From the NCBI RefSeq assembly GCF_964036635.1, contig NZ_OZ038524.1:2485001-2549000 (forward strand): 64,000 bases of DNA. Reading direction: 5' to 3'. The stretch comes from Tenacibaculum dicentrarchi (GTDB lineage Bacteria; Bacteroidota; Bacteroidia; Flavobacteriales; Flavobacteriaceae). The translations under genes and the position numbers were made by a program. This document shows positions 9,186 to 18,534 of this stretch, in pieces. How positions within the stretch are numbered: position 1 is the first letter of the stretch; each line of letters opens with the position of its first letter. The notes below the pieces were generated by a model. That model had not been told where the DNA came from. It searched no databases and saw nothing but the letters and a program-made list of their open reading frames with translations.

Positions 9186-9719
9186 TTATTCAAAATATAA
9201 TTCAATCAATCCTTTAGGAGTTTCAACTTCAATAATTTTATTAGCTCTATCAACTTTTTTAATAAAGTCATCAATCATAGGAATAAAAATTTCAGTATCA
9301 CCATTTTCAATTTCAAAAAGAGGTTGAGCAGCTTTATCATTTATGTATGCTAAAGTACCTACTTCACCAAAATTTTTATCAACAATGCTAAAACCAATAA
9401 CTTCATGATAATAAAACTTATTTCCTGAAAGTTTTGGCAATAAATTTAAAGGTAAATAAATTCCTGCTCTCATAATGGCATCTGCATCTGGTTCAGAATC
9501 TACGTCTTCAAATTTTACGCGAAACATAGTACTTTTACTTAATGAAGATTTTTCAATAAAAAAAGGAACCAGATTATTGCCTAAATCGACAAAAACTGAT
9601 TCCAAATTTTCGTAAAGATGGGGTTCATCGGTATCTAATTTGATAACAACTTCTCCCTTAAAACTATGTTTTTTAACGATTTTGCCAAGATAAAAGCAAT
9701 CTTCTTTTTGCATCATCAT
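9186..9719 (-). CDS. rimM: Ribosome maturation factor RimM
   Basis: A 177-residue assembly factor that binds ribosomal protein S19 and helps mature the head of the 30S subunit. The N-terminal RimM domain starts CFYLGKIVKKHSFKGEVVIK, with the conserved G-x-I-x-K-x-H-G/S-F-x-G-E pattern. The C-terminal PRC-barrel domain begins near residue 103 (FYYHEVIGFSIVD). It lies 14 bases downstream of rpsP on the same strand, the classic rpsP-rimM pair, and ends at a good terminator. Two or three in-frame Met codons begin the protein; I use the first. Confidence 0.95.
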   Translation of the reverse strand: MMMQKEDCFYLGKIVKKHSFKGEVVIKLDTDEPHLYENLESVFVDLGNNLVPFFIEKSSLSKSTMFRVKFEDVDSEPDADAIMRAGIYLPLNLLPKLSGNKFYYHEVIGFSIVDKNFGEVGTLAYINDKAAQPLFEIENGDTEIFIPMIDDFIKKVDRANKIIEVETPKGLIELYFE

Positions 9720-9733
9720 TATAGTACAGTTTT

Positions 9734-10234
9734 TTATTCTTCGCTATCTGCTCCATTTTCAGCAACAACCTCTTCGCTATCAGCAACAGGAGTGTTAGCA
9801 GCAATACGTGCAGCATTTACAGCTTTTTCAGCTTCTAAAGCTTTTGCTTTAGCTTCTGCTTCTGCTTTAGCTAAACCATCAACTTTACTTGCAACGATAC
9901 CAGTTTTTTCTTCTAACCAAGCTGCAAATTTAGCATCTGCTTGTTCTTGTGTTAAAGCACCTTTTTTAACTCCACCAGCTAAATGCTTTTTTAATAAAAC
10001 TCCTTTATCAGATAAAATAGTTCTAGCAGTATCTGTTGGTTGTGCTCCTTTTTCTAACCATGATACAGCTACATCAACGTTTAAGTCAGTAGTTGCAGGG
10101 TTAGTGTTAGGGTTATAAGTTCCAATTTTTTCTAAGAAACGTCCATCTCTTTTAGCTCTTGAATCAGCAGCTACTACCCAGTAAAAAGGTTTTCCTTTCT
10201 TTCCGTGTCTTTGTAATCTAATTTTTACAGGCAT
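9734..10234 (-). CDS. rpsP: 30S ribosomal protein S16
   Basis: S16 binds 16S rRNA early in 30S assembly. The N-terminal 85 residues are a standard S16 ([20 protein letters not shown], then [19 protein letters not shown]). The remaining 80 residues form a charged tail, first Lys/Glu/Ala-rich and likely helical ([16 protein letters not shown]), then an acidic end rich in Glu, Asp and Val. That makes the protein 166 residues, about twice the proteobacterial length; such extensions are usual in Bacteroidota S16. It is the first gene of the rpsP-rimM operon, with a -7 promoter box about 70 bases upstream. Confidence 0.97.
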   Translation of the reverse strand: MPVKIRLQRHGKKGKPFYWVVAADSRAKRDGRFLEKIGTYNPNTNPATTDLNVDVAVSWLEKGAQPTDTARTILSDKGVLLKKHLAGGVKKGALTQEQADAKFAAWLEEKTGIVASKVDGLAKAEAEAKAKALEAEKAVNAARIAANTPVADSEEVVAENGADSEE

Positions 10235-10301
10235 AATTTTAATTTTTAAGGTTCTCGACCTTTATTATTAATAAATCTTATCATCTCGTGATAAGCGGAT
10301 G

Positions 10302-10309
10302 CAAATGTA
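10302..10309 (-). promoter_or_regulatory. -7 promoter box (TACATTTG) for rpsP-rimM
   Basis: The minus strand reads TACATTTG, matching TANNTTTG. A TTG lies 22 bases further upstream, within the 17-23 base spacing reported for Bacteroidota promoters. Confidence 0.6.
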
Positions 10310-10353
10310 TAATTTATTTTTAATTAAAAAGCAAAAATCAAACATTAATACAA

Positions 10354-10381
10354 TAAAAAAGAGCTTGAATACCAAGCTCTT
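10354..10381 (-). terminator. Terminator of the cold-shock gene
   Basis: On the minus strand AAGAGCTTG, a 5-base loop and CAAGCTCTT are followed by a T-run. Confidence 0.8.
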
Positions 10382-10405
10382 AAGAAAATAAGTTATGTTT
10401 AAATG

Positions 10406-10597
10406 TTATAAAACTCTAACATCAACAGCATTTAATCCTTTTCTTCCTTCTTTAAGGTCAAATTCTACAGTATCACCTTCTCTAACCTCATCGATTAAAC
10501 CTGATACGTGTACAAAATATTCTGTGTTTGACCCTGACTCTGTAACAAATCCAAAACCTTTAGATTCGTTAAAGAACTTAATTGTTCCTTCTTTCAT
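10406..10597 (-). CDS. Cold-shock domain protein (CspA family)
   Basis: A 63-residue single cold-shock domain that binds single-stranded RNA and DNA and acts as an RNA chaperone. RNP1 is KGFGFVT (residues 13-19) and RNP2 is YFVHVSG (about 27-33). The second motif in E. coli CspA reads VFVHFSA, so this is a slightly divergent but complete version. It is monocistronic, with its own promoter box and terminator. Confidence 0.95.
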   Translation of the reverse strand: MKEGTIKFFNESKGFGFVTESGSNTEYFVHVSGLIDEVREGDTVEFDLKEGRKGLNAVDVRVL

Positions 10598-10625
10598 TGT
10601 AAAAAATATTATATTAAATATGCCG

Positions 10626-10633
10626 CAAATATA
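10626..10633 (-). promoter_or_regulatory. -7 promoter box (TATATTTG) for the cold-shock gene
   Basis: The minus strand has TATATTTG with a TTG 22 bases upstream. The predicted transcript leader is only about 20 bases, so the long structured leader of E. coli cspA is absent. Confidence 0.6.
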
Positions 10634-10868
10634 CTTTTAAAAAATATTTATAAATCAACTATAAATTGCTTTTTTTTATCAAAAAAAAAAACTTAACACC
10701 AAAGTAACAATTAATTATCAATTAGTTATCAAAATGATTTTACTCCTAAAACAACTCACACGCTAAAAGCCGATTAGCAACCTGTATGATAAACACGATA
10801 AATTCTTTGTATTTTTACATTTTATTTTAATAAAAAATCATTAAAAAACTTCAAAACCGACACACTAG

Positions 10869-13800
10869 ATGTATTTAATTTTTGATACTGAAACCACTGG
10901 ATTACCAAAAAACTGGAACGCTCCAATTACTGACACTAATAATTGGCCTAGAGCAATACAAATTGCTTGGCAATTACATGATGAAGTAGGTAATTTAATT
11001 GAACATAATGATTTTCTTATCAAACCAGAAGGATTTAATATTCCTTATGATGCTGAAAGAATACACGGTATTTCTACTGATTTAGCTCAAGAACAAGGAA
11101 TTGAACTTCCCGAAGGTTTGGCTTTATTCAACGAAGCATTAAGTAAAACAAAATTTGTTGTTGGTCAGAATGTTGGTTTTGATTTAAATATTATGGGATG
11201 TGAATTTCATCGTTTAGGGGTTGATACCATTTTAAACGACCTCCCTATTTTAGATACCTGTACCGAGCAAACTGCTAAAATGTGTCAAATTCCTGGTGGT
11301 CGTGGAGGTAAATTTAAATTACCAACACTAACCGAATTACATCAACATTTATTTGGTATTGGTTTTGGTGAAGCCCACAATGCTACTGCCGATGTAGAAG
11401 CTACAACACGTTGTTTTTTAGAATTGATTCGTTTACGTCAATTTACAAAAGAACAATTAGATGTTTCTGATGATTTCTTTGATAACTACAATAATATCAA
11501 CCCTACTCCTATTCAGGTAATAGGATTAAATCACTTAAATTTAAAAAAAGAAAGTGAAAAAATTCGTGATAGAATTGAAAAGGCTAAAGGTGTTACAACA
11601 ACTGTAAGTACCAATGAAGGATTAGCTAAATTAGAAAATGTAGCTTTTGCACATCTTCATAATCATACACAATATTCTGTTTTACAATCTACCACTCAAA
11701 TTGGTAATATTATAAAAGCTGCCGCAAAAGACAATATGTCGGCAGTTGCAATGACCGATACAGCAAATATGATGGCTGCTTTTCATTTTGTACAAGCAGT
11801 TTTAAATCATAATAAATCCGTAGAAAAAGCAAACACTGAAGCCATTGAGAAAGGAGAAGTCCCTACTCAAAAACCTTTAAAACCTATTGTTGGTTGTGAA
11901 TTTAATATTTGTACCGACCATACTAATAAAAGCCAAAAAGACAACGGTTATCAAGTTGTTTTATTAGCAAAAAATAAAAAAGGATATCACAATTTAGCAA
12001 AAATGTCATCTATCGCTTTTGTTGATGGATTTTATTATATCCCCAGAATCGACAGAAAAGTAATTGAACAATACAAGGAAGATATTATTGTACTTACTGG
12101 TAGTTTATACGGTGAAGTTCCTAGTAAAATATTAAATGTTGGTGAAGCACAAGCCGAAGAAGCATTACTTTGGTGGAAAGCACAATTTGGTGATGATTTA
12201 TACATCGAATTAATGCGTCATAACCAAGATGATGAAAGAGTTGTAAATGAAACACTTTTAAAATTTTCGAAAAAACATAACGTAAAAACAGTTGCTTCTA
12301 ACAACACATTTTATTTAGATAAAAAAGATGCCAATGCTCATGATATTTTATTGTGTGTAAAAGATGGCGAAAAACAAGCAACTCCAAAAGGACGAGGACG
12401 AGGTTATCGATACGGTTTACCTAACGATGAATATTACTTCAAATCATCCGAAGAAATGAAAACGTTGTTTGCTGACATTCCTGAAGCAATTATAAATATT
12501 CAAGAAATTGTTGATAAAATAACACCTTACACCCTAGCTCGTGATGTTTTATTACCTGCTTTTGATATTCCTGATGAATTTAAAGATGAAAAAGACAACC
12601 AAGATAAAGGAAAACGTGGAGAAAATAATTTTTTACGTCATTTAACCTATGTTGGTGCAAAAAAACGATACGGAGAAATTACAGAAAGTATTCGTGAACG
12701 TTTAGATTTTGAGCTGGAAGTAATTGAAAAAACAGGGTATCCAGGGTATTTTTTAATTGTTGAAGATTTTATTCGTGAAGCAAGAAAAATGGATGTTGCC
12801 GTAGGTCCGGGGCGTGGTTCGGCAGCAGGTTCGGTAGTTGCATATTGTTTGTGGATTACAAATATTGACCCAATTAAATACGATTTACTTTTTGAGCGTT
12901 TCTTAAATCCTGAACGTGTATCAATGCCCGATATTGATATTGATTTTGATGATGAAGGACGTGGTCGAGTTATGGATTATGTAATTGATAAATATGGTGC
13001 AAATCAGGTAGCGCAAATTATTACTTACGGTACTATGGCGGCAAAATCTTCTATTAGAGATACTGCTCGTGTACTAGATTTACCGCTGTTTGAAGCCGAT
13101 AGAATTGCCAAATTAATTCCAGGAATGAAGCTGAAGAAAATATTTTCTTTGGATGATAAACAACTAAGTGAAAAACTTAGAGCCGAAGAAATTGAATTGG
13201 TAAACGAACTAAAAAGACTTTCTAATGGTTCTGATTTAATGGCAGAAACCATTAATAAAGCACGAATTTTAGAGGGTTCTGTTCGTAATACGGGTATTCA
13301 TGCCTGTGGTGTTATTATTACACCCGATGATATTACCAAGTTTGTACCCGTTGCTTTGGCAAAAGATTCTGACATGTACGTAACTCAGTTTGATAACTCG
13401 GTTGTGGAAGATGCAGGTTTATTAAAAATGGATTTCTTAGGATTAAAAACGTTAACTTTAATTAAAGATACCGTTAAAATTGTAAAAGCACGTCACGATG
13501 TACTTTTAGACCCCGAAACTTTTCCTTTAGATGATGTGAAAACCTACGAACTTTTCCAAAGAGGAGAAACTGTTGGTATTTTTCAATATGAATCTCCAGG
13601 GATGCAAAAACACATGCGTTCTTTAAAACCTACTGTTTTTGAAGATTTAATTGCTATGAATGCCTTGTATCGTCCTGGACCGATGGAATATATTCCTTCT
13701 TTTATCAGAAGAAAACACGGAGATGAAGAAATTGAGTACGATTTACCAGCAATGGAAGAATACTTATCTGAAACCTACGGAATTACAGTTTATCAAGAGC

Positions 13801-15242
13801 AAGTAATGTTATTATCGCAAAAATTAGCCGATTTTACAAAAGGTGAAGCCGATGTTTTACGTAAAGCAATGGGTAAAAAACAAATTGCAGTACTCGATAA
13901 AATGAAACCTAAGTTTGTAAAACAAGCAATTGCAAACGGACATGATGAAAAAAAACTAGAAAAAATCTGGACAGATTGGGAAGCCTTCGCATCCTACGCA
14001 TTTAACAAATCACACTCTACTTGTTATGCTTGGATTGCGTATCAAACAGCCTATTTAAAAGCGCATTATCCTGCCGAATATATGGCAGCGGTATTGTCAA
14101 ATAATATGAATGATATTAAATCCGTTTCCTTTTTTATGGAGGAATGTAAACGAGCTGGAATTACAGTTTTAGGTCCTGATGTTAATGAATCTTTTTCTAA
14201 ATTTTCAGTAAATAAAGAAGGTGCTATTCGTTTCGGAATGGCAGCTATTAAAGGGGTTGGTGCACTTGCTGTAAAAGCGATTATTACCGAACGTGAAAAA
14301 AATGGAGGGTTTAACTCTGTTTTTGATGTTGCCAAACGTGTTGATTTACGTGTAGCAAATAAAAAAGCTTTTGAAGGTTTAATTTTAGCAGGTGGATTCG
14401 ACTCTTTTAAAAATACACACAGAGCTCAATATTTTATCGAAGATGAAAAAAACCAAAAATTTATAGAAAAAGTATTGCGTTTTGGAAATAAATATCAAGA
14501 AAATTTAAATTCAGCACAAGTTTCATTATTTGGTGGTGCATCCGAAGAAGAAATGCCCGAACCAATTATACCTATTTGCGATACTTGGGGAACTATGGAG
14601 TTGTTAGGAAAAGAAAAAGAAGTTGTTGGTATTTATATTTCTGCACATCCGCTAGATGATTTTAAAAATGAATTGAGTTTTTGTAATGCAAAGCTTTCTT
14701 ATTATAATGACCTACCTAAATATGAAGGTATGGCATTAACTTTTGGAGGAATTGTTACCGATGTACAACATCGAATTTCGAAAGCAGGAAAAGGATGGGC
14801 AACATTTTTTATTGAAGATTATAGTGAAAATTTTGAGTTCAGAATTTTTGGTGAAGAATATTTAAAATTCAAACATTTTTTAGTTCCTAATTCATTTTTA
14901 TTTGTAAAAACTATGGTAAAACCTGGTTGGACAAATAGAGAAGGTATAAAAGGAGACCCAAGAGTTGGGTTTACAGAGTTTATATTACTTCATGATATTA
15001 TGGATAAAATGTGTAAAAAAATAACTATAAAAATGCATTTAAAAGAAGTAAATGAAAACCGAATAAAAAACTTACAACATTTATTTACAACTAATAAAGG
15101 TTCTCAAAATTTACATTTTACCATTTGGGATACTAAAGAAAAAATAGAATTAAATATGCCTAGTAGAAATACTAAAGTAAAAGTAACTAATGATTTTTTA
15201 AGTTCTTTAGAAAATCAACATATTAAATATAAATTGAATTAA
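10869..15242 (+). CDS. dnaE: DNA polymerase III alpha subunit with fused N-terminal proofreading exonuclease
   Basis: This is the replicative polymerase catalytic subunit, 1457 residues. The first 190 residues are a DEDDh 3'-5' exonuclease: DTETTGL with D6 and E8, D105 in VGFDLNIM, and H170/D175 in HNATADVEAT. A linker leads to the PHP domain near residue 258 (FAHLHNHTQYSVLQS). The polymerase palm carries PGRGSAAGS near residue 645 and the catalytic PDIDIDFDD near 690. Helix-hairpin-helix and OB-fold regions follow, the latter around GGIVTDVQHRISKAGKGWAT. E. coli DnaE lacks the exonuclease and recruits epsilon (DnaQ) instead. All catalytic residues in both active sites look intact. A small gene follows after two bases. 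Confidence 0.96.
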   Translation: MYLIFDTETTGLPKNWNAPITDTNNWPRAIQIAWQLHDEVGNLIEHNDFLIKPEGFNIPYDAERIHGISTDLAQEQGIELPEGLALFNEALSKTKFVVGQNVGFDLNIMGCEFHRLGVDTILNDLPILDTCTEQTAKMCQIPGGRGGKFKLPTLTELHQHLFGIGFGEAHNATADVEATTRCFLELIRLRQFTKEQLDVSDDFFDNYNNINPTPIQVIGLNHLNLKKESEKIRDRIEKAKGVTTTVSTNEGLAKLENVAFAHLHNHTQYSVLQSTTQIGNIIKAAAKDNMSAVAMTDTANMMAAFHFVQAVLNHNKSVEKANTEAIEKGEVPTQKPLKPIVGCEFNICTDHTNKSQKDNGYQVVLLAKNKKGYHNLAKMSSIAFVDGFYYIPRIDRKVIEQYKEDIIVLTGSLYGEVPSKILNVGEAQAEEALLWWKAQFGDDLYIELMRHNQDDERVVNETLLKFSKKHNVKTVASNNTFYLDKKDANAHDILLCVKDGEKQATPKGRGRGYRYGLPNDEYYFKSSEEMKTLFADIPEAIINIQEIVDKITPYTLARDVLLPAFDIPDEFKDEKDNQDKGKRGENNFLRHLTYVGAKKRYGEITESIRERLDFELEVIEKTGYPGYFLIVEDFIREARKMDVAVGPGRGSAAGSVVAYCLWITNIDPIKYDLLFERFLNPERVSMPDIDIDFDDEGRGRVMDYVIDKYGANQVAQIITYGTMAAKSSIRDTARVLDLPLFEADRIAKLIPGMKLKKIFSLDDKQLSEKLRAEEIELVNELKRLSNGSDLMAETINKARILEGSVRNTGIHACGVIITPDDITKFVPVALAKDSDMYVTQFDNSVVEDAGLLKMDFLGLKTLTLIKDTVKIVKARHDVLLDPETFPLDDVKTYELFQRGETVGIFQYESPGMQKHMRSLKPTVFEDLIAMNALYRPGPMEYIPSFIRRKHGDEEIEYDLPAMEEYLSETYGITVYQEQVMLLSQKLADFTKGEADVLRKAMGKKQIAVLDKMKPKFVKQAIANGHDEKKLEKIWTDWEAFASYAFNKSHSTCYAWIAYQTAYLKAHYPAEYMAAVLSNNMNDIKSVSFFMEECKRAGITVLGPDVNESFSKFSVNKEGAIRFGMAAIKGVGALAVKAIITEREKNGGFNSVFDVAKRVDLRVANKKAFEGLILAGGFDSFKNTHRAQYFIEDEKNQKFIEKVLRFGNKYQENLNSAQVSLFGGASEEEMPEPIIPICDTWGTMELLGKEKEVVGIYISAHPLDDFKNELSFCNAKLSYYNDLPKYEGMALTFGGIVTDVQHRISKAGKGWATFFIEDYSENFEFRIFGEEYLKFKHFLVPNSFLFVKTMVKPGWTNREGIKGDPRVGFTEFILLHDIMDKMCKKITIKMHLKEVNENRIKNLQHLFTTNKGSQNLHFTIWDTKEKIELNMPSRNTKVKVTNDFLSSLENQHIKYKLN

Positions 15243-15244
15243 AA

Positions 15245-15601
15245 ATGCTACCAACTTACAATAATAGCAACGATTTATTAATAAACGTAGCAGAAAACGA
15301 ATTGTTTAGTAAGCTGATTATACAGCTTACTAAAGATTTTGGCTTGGCAAATTCTGATTTAAAAATCTCAGAAAAAACTCCTCCTGATACGTTAAAAAAA
15401 GTACTAACTAATGCTATAAAAAATTTAATTCTTAAAGATTCGAATACTTATAAAACGCTTTTATATATTATTGATATTCCTGAAGAAATGATACAAAAAA
15501 TTGATACTTCCGATATTGATAATTACGTAAAAACTGTTGTTTTTTTAATCTTAAAAAGAGTTTGGAAAAAAGTATGGTTTAACGCCAATTATTCCCGTTA
15601 A
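15245..15601 (+). CDS. Small conserved hypothetical protein coupled to dnaE
   Basis: I do not recognise this 118-residue protein. Its ATG begins two bases after the dnaE stop codon, so it is probably translated by coupling and belongs to the same transcript. It has no signal peptide and no catalytic motif. It is predicted to be mostly helical, with a hydrophobic stretch near the end (VKTVVFLILKRVWKKVW) and Lys-rich helices in the middle. The composition matches its neighbours, so it is not an obvious recent arrival. A replication role is only suggested by position. Confidence 0.75.
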   Translation: MLPTYNNSNDLLINVAENELFSKLIIQLTKDFGLANSDLKISEKTPPDTLKKVLTNAIKNLILKDSNTYKTLLYIIDIPEEMIQKIDTSDIDNYVKTVVFLILKRVWKKVWFNANYSR

Positions 15602-15616
15602 TTAGGTTTTTATTAT

Positions 15617-16102
15617 TTAATCTTCTTTAATTATTGATGGAAAAATCATCGGGGCAATTTTTTTAACAGGGCGGTATAAAATAGATTCGGCTAAGTTTTC
15701 TTTGGTTACAAAAGGAATGGTATCGTTCATTTTTCCAAAGAAAATAAAAGCGACACTTAATATTAATCCAATTTTTAAAGCACCAAAAACACCGCCCAAT
15801 ATTTTATTTAAAATTCCTAAAGAAGCAAAATCGGCAACTTTAGTTAGTATTTTTCCTAGTAAAGATATTACTATAATAATAACAATAAATGTTCCTGCAA
15901 AGGCAGTTAAACTAATGTATTTTTCATCCCAAGAAACACTGCTTGCTAACCAATCTGAAATAAAATAAGAAAAATGCATTGCACCATAAACTCCCGCAAT
16001 TAAAGCTACCAAAGAGGCTACCTCAACAAATAATCCTTTGAGAATTCCTCGTACAAAACCAAATAGTAAAAGAACAGCTATTATAATATCAAAAATATTC
16101 AT
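15617..16102 (-). CDS. CvpA-family inner membrane protein
   Basis: A 161-residue membrane protein of the CvpA (colicin V production) family. Four hydrophobic segments are visible, starting MNIFDIIIAVLLLFGFVRGI, and the family's G-x-x-x-G-x-x-x-E pattern occurs as RGILKGLFVEVASL. I use the ATG at 16102, where the family N-terminus starts; a longer frame would add 15 residues with no counterpart. The molecular function of CvpA proteins is not settled. The gene is divergent from the next one, with promoter boxes facing both ways between them. Confidence 0.85.
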   Translation of the reverse strand: MNIFDIIIAVLLLFGFVRGILKGLFVEVASLVALIAGVYGAMHFSYFISDWLASSVSWDEKYISLTAFAGTFIVIIIVISLLGKILTKVADFASLGILNKILGGVFGALKIGLILSVAFIFFGKMNDTIPFVTKENLAESILYRPVKKIAPMIFPSIIKED

Positions 16103-16181
16103 AGGTATAAAAATAAGGGTTATAAAATATCGTTTAAAAAATAGCATCTCAATTAAAATGTTATGCCTGTAAATTGTACAT

Positions 16182-16210
16182 CAAATATACATAACTCAGT
16201 TGTATATTTG
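16182..16210. promoter_or_regulatory. Divergent -7 promoter boxes forming an inverted repeat
   Basis: CAAATATA (16182-16189) is TATATTTG on the minus strand, facing cvpA, and TATATTTG (16203-16210) faces the rightward gene. The two boxes are exact complements 13 bases apart. Neither has a TTG at a convincing spacing. Confidence 0.45.
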
Positions 16211-16228
16211 TCTATTCAAAAAACACAG

Positions 16229-16594
16229 ATGTCAAAAGAAGTTAACTTAAAAGAAAAATGGGATTTTCTGATAAAAAATTTATCAGAACAATTTGCCGAT
16301 GGCGATACATTAAATGTAGACTCCATTGTATATTTAATTGGAGTTCAAGAACTAGGACAAGGACAACGACCTTTTAAAAAAGATGAAAAAGTAAACTTAA
16401 TGCACATTGCTATTTGTAAACTTTTAGAACCCTACGGATATTATGAGTTTGATTTCTTTGATCAAGATGGTTGGCCTCACTATAAAACTATCACAGAATT
16501 ACCTAATTTAAAACCAGGAGAACAAGCCGTTTTAATAAAAGAAGCTATTATTAATTATTTTGAATTAATAGCATTCTTTAAAAAAAAGAATTAA
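16229..16594 (+). CDS. Conserved hypothetical protein
   Basis: A 121-residue soluble protein, function unknown to me. I start it at MSKEVNLKEKWDFLIKN because a promoter box (TATATTTG) ends 19 bases upstream; the longer frame would place the promoter inside the coding region. Visible stretches are VDSIVYLIGVQELGQGQ and the acidic/aromatic YYEFDFFDQDGWPHYK. No transmembrane segment, signal peptide or known catalytic motif is seen. Gene order beside cvpA gives no functional hint. Confidence 0.7.
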   Translation: MSKEVNLKEKWDFLIKNLSEQFADGDTLNVDSIVYLIGVQELGQGQRPFKKDEKVNLMHIAICKLLEPYGYYEFDFFDQDGWPHYKTITELPNLKPGEQAVLIKEAIINYFELIAFFKKKN

Positions 16595-16726
16595 ATATTC
16601 GTTTAAAATCATAAATAGTACTTTTATTTTGATAAAACAACAAAAAATAAAATTGGTACACTTCTTGGATAGAAGTTAGTAAATGACTAGTTTTAAATAT
16701 TAATTCAACTCTTATAAAATATACTA

Positions 16727-18109
16727 ATGAAAAAATTACTTTCGCTATTAATACTTGCTACTTCAATAGTTAGTGCTCAATACACAATTAAAGGAACAAT
16801 GACTCCTCCTGAAAAAAGTGACTGGGTTTACTTACATAAATTACAAGGAGCTAAGCCTAAATTTATCGGTAATACAACTATAAAATCGAACACCATTGTT
16901 GTTGGTGGAGAAAAACAAACTTTAGGTAAATTTGAATTTACTCTTCCTGAAGATGCTCCTGCTGGTGCATACAGAGCTACTTATCGAAATAAAGGTGCTG
17001 GTTTTGTAGACTTCTATTTCAATAAAGAAAATATCGAATTTATATTCAATCCGAAATACCCAGGACAATCTATTGTTTTTACAGCTTCTAGAGAAAATAA
17101 ATTATATACCGAATATTTACAATCTTATGCTTTAATTCAAAATAAAATTGACGAAAATCAAGTTGATTATATTAAAAATGGAAATAAAGAAACTAAAAAA
17201 GCATATAAAGTAGCCGTAAAAGAATTAGAAGATGTGCAAGATATTTATGAAAATAAATCAGATGGTATGTTAGTTAATAATTTTATAGAAGCTTCACAAC
17301 GTTATAACCCATCTAGTCCTATTGATAATATGGACGAATATCTTTCTTCTACAGTTAATCATTTTTTTAAATATATCGATTTTAAAAATGAGGCTTTATA
17401 TAACTCTTCTTTTTTAGTAGATCGCATTGCCGATTATGTTTTTTACTTAAATTATTCTGATAATAAAGAATTACAACAAAAACTACTTAAAGAATCTATT
17501 ACAAAGGTAATGGGCAAACTTTCTGGTGTTCAATTAAAAAAATCAGTAACAGTATTTTTAATTACTTCTTTAGCTGAAAAACGCAATGGTCCAATAGTAG
17601 ATTGGATGTTTGAAAACTACTATGATAAGTTACCTGAAGAAGAAATTGATCCTGTATTTAGAAAAGAAACCTTACAATTTTTAAATGCTACCGTTGGTAG
17701 AATAGCACCTGATTTTTCATGGGAAGAAGCAGGTAAAGAACTTAAATTATCAACCTTAGCTGATGGTGAAAAATATTTATTAATTTTTTGGAGCACCTCT
17801 TGTCCTCACTGTACTAGAGACATTCCTGAATTACATACCCTAATGCAAAAATACAATGAAGTATCAGTAGTATCATTTGCTGTTGAAAACTACAAGTCAA
17901 CTGATTGGAATGAATTTCAAAAAAACCTACCTTACTGGCACAATGCTATGGGAACACATCCTACCTATAAATTTGACAACGAAACCATAGTTAAGTACAA
18001 TTTAACAGGAACGCCTTCTTATTTTGTTTTAGATAAAGATAAAAAAATAATTGCGATACCAAACGATTTAGAAGATGTTAAAAAATATTTCGCAAAACAA
18101 TCAAAATAA
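16727..18109 (+). CDS. Exported TlpA-like thioredoxin-fold protein
   Basis: A 460-residue exported thiol-disulfide protein. Residues 1-17 are a signal peptide (MKKLLSLLILATSIVSAQ). The first 130 residues are a beta-rich DUF4369-like domain, followed by a mostly helical middle region. From about residue 325 comes a thioredoxin/AhpC-TSA fold (VGRIAPDFSWEE onward). The redox-active CPHC pair is at residues 359-362 (WSTSCPHCTRDIPEL), and the cis-Pro loop is in TGTPSYFVLDKD. Proteins of this layout are common in Bacteroidota envelopes; their substrates are unknown. Monocistronic, with a strong terminator. Confidence 0.85.
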   Translation: MKKLLSLLILATSIVSAQYTIKGTMTPPEKSDWVYLHKLQGAKPKFIGNTTIKSNTIVVGGEKQTLGKFEFTLPEDAPAGAYRATYRNKGAGFVDFYFNKENIEFIFNPKYPGQSIVFTASRENKLYTEYLQSYALIQNKIDENQVDYIKNGNKETKKAYKVAVKELEDVQDIYENKSDGMLVNNFIEASQRYNPSSPIDNMDEYLSSTVNHFFKYIDFKNEALYNSSFLVDRIADYVFYLNYSDNKELQQKLLKESITKVMGKLSGVQLKKSVTVFLITSLAEKRNGPIVDWMFENYYDKLPEEEIDPVFRKETLQFLNATVGRIAPDFSWEEAGKELKLSTLADGEKYLLIFWSTSCPHCTRDIPELHTLMQKYNEVSVVSFAVENYKSTDWNEFQKNLPYWHNAMGTHPTYKFDNETIVKYNLTGTPSYFVLDKDKKIIAIPNDLEDVKKYFAKQSK

Positions 18110-18136
18110 AACATTTATTTTATAAATACGTTGATT

Positions 18137-18176
18137 AAAACAGCAACCCTAACATTATTGTTGGGGTTGCTGTTTT
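18137..18176. terminator. Strong bidirectional terminator
   Basis: AAAACAGCAACCC pairs with GGGTTGCTGTTTT, extended by a T-G pair and AACA/TGTT. It lies between convergent genes and its right arm runs into the yraN stop codon. Confidence 0.88.
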
Positions 18177-18534
18177 AAAAATATAAAAATGCGTCTTCTA
18201 TATGATGAATATTAAAACCTTCTTTGTTTTTTAAAATTGCGATAATATCAAATCGAACCTCAACATCTAAATCTTTTTGATTTACATAATTATCAATTGC
18301 ATAAACCAATAATTTTATTTTCTTCGGATTTACAAAATCTTGTGGATTACCAAAATAAGAACTAGACCTTGTTTTTACTTCTACAACAATTAAAGTATCT
18401 GACTTTTTAGCGATAATATCAACTTCAGCCTTTTTAAATCGATAATTTTTCTCAACTATAACGTATCCTTTATTTTGTAAATATTCAATAGCTAACTGCT
18501 CACCTTTTATTCCAAGTTCATTATGTTGTGCCAC
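18175..18534 (-). CDS. YraN-family (UPF0102) endonuclease-like protein
   Basis: A 119-residue protein of the YraN family, which has a restriction-endonuclease-like fold. The nuclease core is visible: E in GEQLAIEYLQNKGY, then VDIIAKKSDTLIVVEVKTRS, which supplies the D-x(n)-E-x-K pattern at about residues 39-54. The cellular role is unresolved. The start codon is GTG (the first residue is read as Met), and it overlaps the TAG stop of the upstream LD-carboxypeptidase gene by one base (TAGTG), so translation is probably coupled. Confidence 0.88.
   Translation of the reverse strand: MAQHNELGIKGEQLAIEYLQNKGYVIVEKNYRFKKAEVDIIAKKSDTLIVVEVKTRSSSYFGNPQDFVNPKKIKLLVYAIDNYVNQKDLDVEVRFDIIAILKNKEGFNIHHIEDAFLYF

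Noticed and set aside
9666..10118. 150-codon open frame antisense to rpsP
   Set aside because: It is the complement of a strongly conserved ribosomal protein gene; its Ala/Ser-rich composition is the shadow of the rpsP tail.
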